Source of the DNA: Clostridia bacterium
GTDB lineage: Bacteria; Bacillota; Clostridia; Saccharofermentanales; UBA5734
DNA: 8,162 nt
Direction: 5' to 3'
Assembly: GCA_017997315.1 (NCBI GenBank)
Contig: JAGOFF010000098.1
Location: forward strand, 1-8,162
Shown here: piece by piece, positions 5,304 to 8,162 of the stretch
How the letters are laid out: each line of letters starts with the position of its first letter
Position numbering within the stretch: the first letter of the stretch is position 1
Position numbers and translations under genes: made by a program
Notes under the pieces: model-generated
Databases searched by the model: none
Told to the model about the DNA's origin: nothing
Seen by the model: the letters and a program-made list of their open reading frames with translations, nothing else

Positions 5304-6030
5304 GTTGGACGGCATCCGGCTGGCGTTCACGGGCGGGACCGACGTGCTCGACGACCTGACGTTCTCTACGGACTTCCAGGCGCTGGCGGTCATCGGACCG
5401 TCCGGCGGAGGCAAATCCACGCTCCTGCGCGTGATCGCGGGGCTCATCGCACCGTCCGCCGGATCGCTCCGGCTGGACGGACAGCCGGTCGAGTGGGTCG
5501 GCCGCGGGCTCCAGCGATACCAGCGGACCATCGGGTTCGTGTTCCAGAGCCGCGGCTTGTTCCCGCACCTGACCGCAATCGAGAACATCACGCTCCCGCT
5601 GATCCACGTGTTCGGCCAGACGCCCGCGGAAGCGCGTGAGACCGCGATGCGCTACCTCCGCCGGTTTTCCCTGGAAAACGACGGGAACAAGTACCCGGTC
5701 GAACTCTCCGGCGGCCAGCAGCAGCGGATCGCCATCGCCCGCGCGGTCGCCGTCCGGCCCCGGCTGCTCCTGCTGGACGAGCCGACATCCGCGCTCGATC
5801 CCGAACTCACCGCCGAAGTGCTCGACATGATCGCGGAACTCAAATCCGACGGACTCCACCTCATCCTGGTGACGCACGAGATGGGTTTTGCCCGCAAATC
5901 CTGCGATCAGGCGGTGTTTCTGGCCGCGGGGCGGGCGATCGAGACCGGTCCGGCGGAACAGCTTTTCTCCCGGCCTTCGACTCCGGAACTCAAGGCGTTT
6001 CTGGACAAGATCCTTGAGTGGAGTGTATAG
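5293..6030 (+). CDS. Amino-acid ABC transporter ATPase
   Basis: This 245-residue nucleotide-binding subunit (GlnQ/HisP family) powers the importer from the cytoplasmic side. All motifs are intact: Walker A GPSGGGKST (35-43), Q-loop FVFQSRGLFPHL, signature LSGGQQQR (138-145), Walker B LLLLDE ending at E163 with the D-loop SALD after it, and the switch histidine H195 (VTHEM). Length matches the family. I chose the start at 5293 because AAAGGA (5278-5283) precedes it by nine bases and the protein begins where the family does; an in-frame ATG at 5260 would add 11 residues within the permease end. The overlap with the permease indicates coupled translation. Substrate specificity lies with the binding protein, so GlnQ is only a family label. 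Confidence 0.95.
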   Translation: MRIELDGIRLAFTGGTDVLDDLTFSTDFQALAVIGPSGGGKSTLLRVIAGLIAPSAGSLRLDGQPVEWVGRGLQRYQRTIGFVFQSRGLFPHLTAIENITLPLIHVFGQTPAEARETAMRYLRRFSLENDGNKYPVELSGGQQQRIAIARAVAVRPRLLLLDEPTSALDPELTAEVLDMIAELKSDGLHLILVTHEMGFARKSCDQAVFLAAGRAIETGPAEQLFSRPSTPELKAFLDKILEWSV

Positions 6031-6031
6031 T
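6002..6031 (+). promoter_or_regulatory. Candidate promoter for the iron-sulfur flavoprotein gene
   Basis: TGGACA (6002-6007) and TATAGT (6026-6031) each match the sigma-70/sigma-A consensus at five of six positions, with an 18-base spacer. The -10 box overlaps the ATPase stop codon. Transcription would start near 6038, with a ribosome binding site at 6062-6067. The following 30 bases are unusually AT-rich for this window. It could uncouple the flavoprotein and exporter from the importer. Confidence 0.45.
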
Positions 6032-6072
6032 CATCTTTGTTATTCAAACCAATCCCTTGACGAGGTGAATCC

Positions 6073-6654
6073 ATGAAAGTCATCGCCATCAACGGCAGTC
6101 CGAGGCCGGACGGCAATACCGCGCATGCCTTGCGCACCGTACTGGGCGTCCTGGGAAAAGAGGGGATCGAGACCGGATTCATCCAGCTCGGCGGCCGCAC
6201 ATTCGCCGGATGCCGCGCCTGCGGATGGTGCGGCCGGTCGCACAACATGCGGTGCGTGACCGAGGACGGCATGAACGAGATCATCGCGGAAATGGCCGCG
6301 GCGGACGGAATCCTCATCGGATCCCCGACGTATTATTCCAACGTGACCACCGAGGTCAAGGCGCTGATCGACCGGTGCGGATTCGTCGCAGGCGCCAACG
6401 GCGATTTCCTGCGGCGCAAGGTCGGAGCCGCGGTCGTGGCGGCCCGGCGGTCCGGCGCGAACTTCACCTACGCCGCCATCAATTTCTTCTTCGGGATCAA
6501 CGAGATGGTCGTCCCGGGATCGAGCTACTGGAACATGACGCTCGCGCAGGGTCCCGGGGACTTCGAAAAGGACGCCGAGGGGATGGACACCATGGTCACA
6601 CTGGGGGAGAACATGGCCTGGACGCTCCGGCGGTTGTCCGCGGACGCCCGCTGA
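6073..6654 (+). CDS. Iron-sulfur flavoprotein / NADPH-dependent FMN reductase family
   Basis: This 193-residue flavodoxin-fold protein is likely an electron-transfer or reductase enzyme that carries FMN and an iron-sulfur cluster. The N-terminal NGSPRPDGNT (7-16) is the FMN phosphate loop, and GSPTYYSNVT (83-92) is the second flavin-contact segment. Between them lie C47, C50, C53 and C61. This is C-X2-C-X2-C-X7-C, which fits the compact [4Fe-4S] motif of the archaeal and anaerobe ISF family (C-X2-C-X2-C-X4-7-C). Known ISF proteins reduce oxygen or peroxide or pass electrons from ferredoxin; many relatives are annotated only as NAD(P)H-dependent oxidoreductases. GAGGTG (6062-6067) precedes the ATG by five bases. 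The gene lies 42 bases after the ATPase and may have its own promoter. Its link to amino-acid uptake is unknown. Confidence 0.87.
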   Translation: MKVIAINGSPRPDGNTAHALRTVLGVLGKEGIETGFIQLGGRTFAGCRACGWCGRSHNMRCVTEDGMNEIIAEMAAADGILIGSPTYYSNVTTEVKALIDRCGFVAGANGDFLRRKVGAAVVAARRSGANFTYAAINFFFGINEMVVPGSSYWNMTLAQGPGDFEKDAEGMDTMVTLGENMAWTLRRLSADAR

Positions 6655-6684
6655 CGCCGGCAGGACAATAACGGGAGGGGTTCC

Positions 6685-8162
6685 ATGTTCAAGCTGTTCC
6701 GGATGCTGCGCCCCTACGGGGTGCGGATCGTACTGGTTCTGCTGCTGCTGACCGCACAGTCGGTCGCCAACCTGTATCTGCCCGAGCTCAATGCGGATAT
6801 CATCAATTTCGGCATCTCGACGGGCGACACGGAGTACATCCTGCTCAAGGGCGGGGCCATGCTGCTGGTGTCCCTTGGGCTGACGGGGGTTTCCAGCGCC
6901 GCCACATACCTGTCCGCGTTCACGTCGATGTCGTTCGGACGTGAGTTGCGCGCACGGGTGTTCCGGCATGTCGAGTCCTTCTCGCAGGCCGAATTGGACC
7001 GCTTCAGCGCCCCGTCGCTGATCACCCGGTGCACCAACGATGTGCAGCAGGTGCAGATGCTGGTCCACATCGGACTGACGATGATGGCTTCCGCCCCGAT
7101 CATGATGATCGGCGGCGTCGTGATGGCGCTCCGGCAGGACCGTTCACTCTCGGCACTGATCGCGGTGGTGATCCCGGTCATGCTGCTCGCCATCGGACTG
7201 GTGCTGCGGCACGCGCTGCCGCTGTTCAAAACGATGCAGAAACGCATCGACCGCGTCAACCTGGTCCTGCGTGAAAAGCTGGGCGGCGTCCGAGTCATCC
7301 GCGCGTTCGTCCGGACCGACCTGGAACGCAAACGCTTCGACATCGCCAATGCCGAACTGGCCGACGTCGGGATCCGGATCGGACGCATGTTCGCGGTGAT
7401 CATGCCGCTCATGATGCTGCTTTTCAACCTCACTTCCGTCGCGATCATCTGGTTCGGCTCCAAGCGGGTCGAGGCGGGGATGCCGATCGGCAACCTGACC
7501 GCGTTCCTCACGTACGTGGTCCAGATCCTCATGGCGGTGATCATGGCGGTCATGATGCTGATCATGGCCCCGCGGGCCGTGGCGTCGGGTGACCGGATCC
7601 GGGAGGTCCTGGACGTCGCGCCGACCATCCACAGCCCCGACGCTCCCCGGCAACCCATCGGCGGGATGCGCGGATCGCTTGCCTTCCGGGGAGTGGGCTT
7701 CCGGTATCCCGGTGCGGAGGATCCGGTGCTGTGCGGCATCGGATTCGAGTCGCATCCGGGCGAAGTCACCGCCATCGTCGGTTCGACCGGCTGCGGCAAG
7801 TCCACGCTCGTCCACTTGATCCCGCGTTTCTACGACGTGACCGAGGGTTCGGTCGAGATCGGCGGCACGGACATCCGGGAACTCGCGCTGGACGATCTGC
7901 GCGCCCGCATCGGGTTTGTGCCGCAGCGAGCGTTCCTGTTCCGCGGGAGCGTCGCGGACAATGTGCGGGACGGACGGCCCGGCGCCACCGACGAGGAAGT
8001 CCGCCATGCGCTCCGCATCGCGCAGGCGCTTCCGTTTGTCGAGGAGATGGAGGGGGGGCTCGACGCCCCGATCGAGCAGGGGGGTACCAACGTATCAGGC
8101 GGCCAGCGGCAGCGGCTCGCCATCGCGCGGGCGATCGTCCGGCGTCCCGAGGTGTATGTGTT
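6685..8162 (+). CDS. ABC exporter half-transporter (partial, 3' end cut)
   Basis: The window contains 492 codons of a membrane-spanning exporter with fused ATPase (type IV ABC fold, MsbA/multidrug-like). Six hydrophobic spans occur near 12-33, 56-77, 131-150, 154-174, 236-257 and 269-296, followed by an ATPase domain from about 330. Walker A is GSTGCGKST (366-374) and the signature VSGGQRQR starts at 470; the sequence stops at VYV, just before Walker B. The ribosome binding site GGGAGG (6673-6678) lies six bases before the ATG. The N-terminus resembles one member of the paired exporters common in Firmicutes, so a partner gene may follow at once; the Walker B that would show a degenerate site is outside the window. 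Cargo (drug, lipid or peptide) cannot be told. It begins 30 bases after the flavoprotein, probably in the same transcript. Confidence 0.92.
   Translation, partial: MFKLFRMLRPYGVRIVLVLLLLTAQSVANLYLPELNADIINFGISTGDTEYILLKGGAMLLVSLGLTGVSSAATYLSAFTSMSFGRELRARVFRHVESFSQAELDRFSAPSLITRCTNDVQQVQMLVHIGLTMMASAPIMMIGGVVMALRQDRSLSALIAVVIPVMLLAIGLVLRHALPLFKTMQKRIDRVNLVLREKLGGVRVIRAFVRTDLERKRFDIANAELADVGIRIGRMFAVIMPLMMLLFNLTSVAIIWFGSKRVEAGMPIGNLTAFLTYVVQILMAVIMAVMMLIMAPRAVASGDRIREVLDVAPTIHSPDAPRQPIGGMRGSLAFRGVGFRYPGAEDPVLCGIGFESHPGEVTAIVGSTGCGKSTLVHLIPRFYDVTEGSVEIGGTDIRELALDDLRARIGFVPQRAFLFRGSVADNVRDGRPGATDEEVRHALRIAQALPFVEEMEGGLDAPIEQGGTNVSGGQRQRLAIARAIVRRPEVYV

Noticed and set aside
2229..5591. A 1120-codon open frame on the minus strand
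   Set aside because: It runs antisense to three genes that all share one plus-strand frame (starts 2235, 3699 and 4527), so codon bias keeps stops out of the matching minus frame. Its protein is rich in R, D, H and Q with no recognisable domain, while the plus strand has clear families and ribosome binding sites.
6040..8007. Several minus-strand open frames opposite the flavoprotein and exporter
   Set aside because: They are explained by GC-rich codon bias and have no family resemblance; the plus strand has intact flavin, cysteine and Walker motifs.
1..8162. CRISPR array, tRNA or rRNA genes, transposase, attachment site or defence genes
   Set aside because: I looked for regularly spaced repeats, cloverleaf-like segments and transposase or integrase motifs and saw none; the genes are ordinary metabolism and transport.

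Overview
The window is GC-rich DNA (mostly G/C third codon positions by eye) and densely packed with genes. Gene starts carry strong AGGAGG-like ribosome binding sites. The uptake operon encodes a lipoprotein binding protein, and one gene encodes a four-cysteine iron-sulfur flavoprotein, a type common in anaerobes. I infer an anaerobic or facultative bacterium, possibly a high-GC Clostridia-type Firmicute that uses plant or microbial polysaccharides. The taxonomy is only a guess. There are no mobile elements, RNA genes or CRISPR arrays that I can see.

Layout. At the left edge a minus-strand gene begins (only about ten codons inside the window), divergent from a plus-strand ferritin gene (278-802) with a complete ferroxidase centre. 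A set of repeated and inverted segments and a second hairpin separate ferritin from a convergent minus-strand gene for a GH172 (DUF2961) glycosidase (928-2082), whose real start appears to be a GTG behind a near-perfect ribosome binding site. A 152-bp divergent regulatory region follows (2083-2234), with a clear -10 box and a 15-bp dyad just upstream of it. It feeds a plus-strand series of six genes that runs off the right edge.

The plus-strand series starts with an unusual fusion: a complete GNAT acetyltransferase joined to a complete GH43 glycosidase in one frame (2235-3665). Next come the three parts of a polar amino-acid ABC importer: lipoprotein binding protein (3699-4517), permease (4527-5303) and ATPase (5293-6030). 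A four-cysteine iron-sulfur flavoprotein (6073-6654) with its own plausible promoter and an ABC exporter half-transporter (6685 onward, cut by the window edge) complete it.

How the genes may work together. GH172 and GH43 both lack signal peptides, so they probably trim imported oligosaccharides in the cytoplasm, and they share a divergent control region. The importer takes up a polar amino acid. The flavoprotein and exporter may be a separate transcription unit. The most novel item is the GNAT-GH43 fusion at the head of an amino-acid uptake operon; I found no defence or mobile system.
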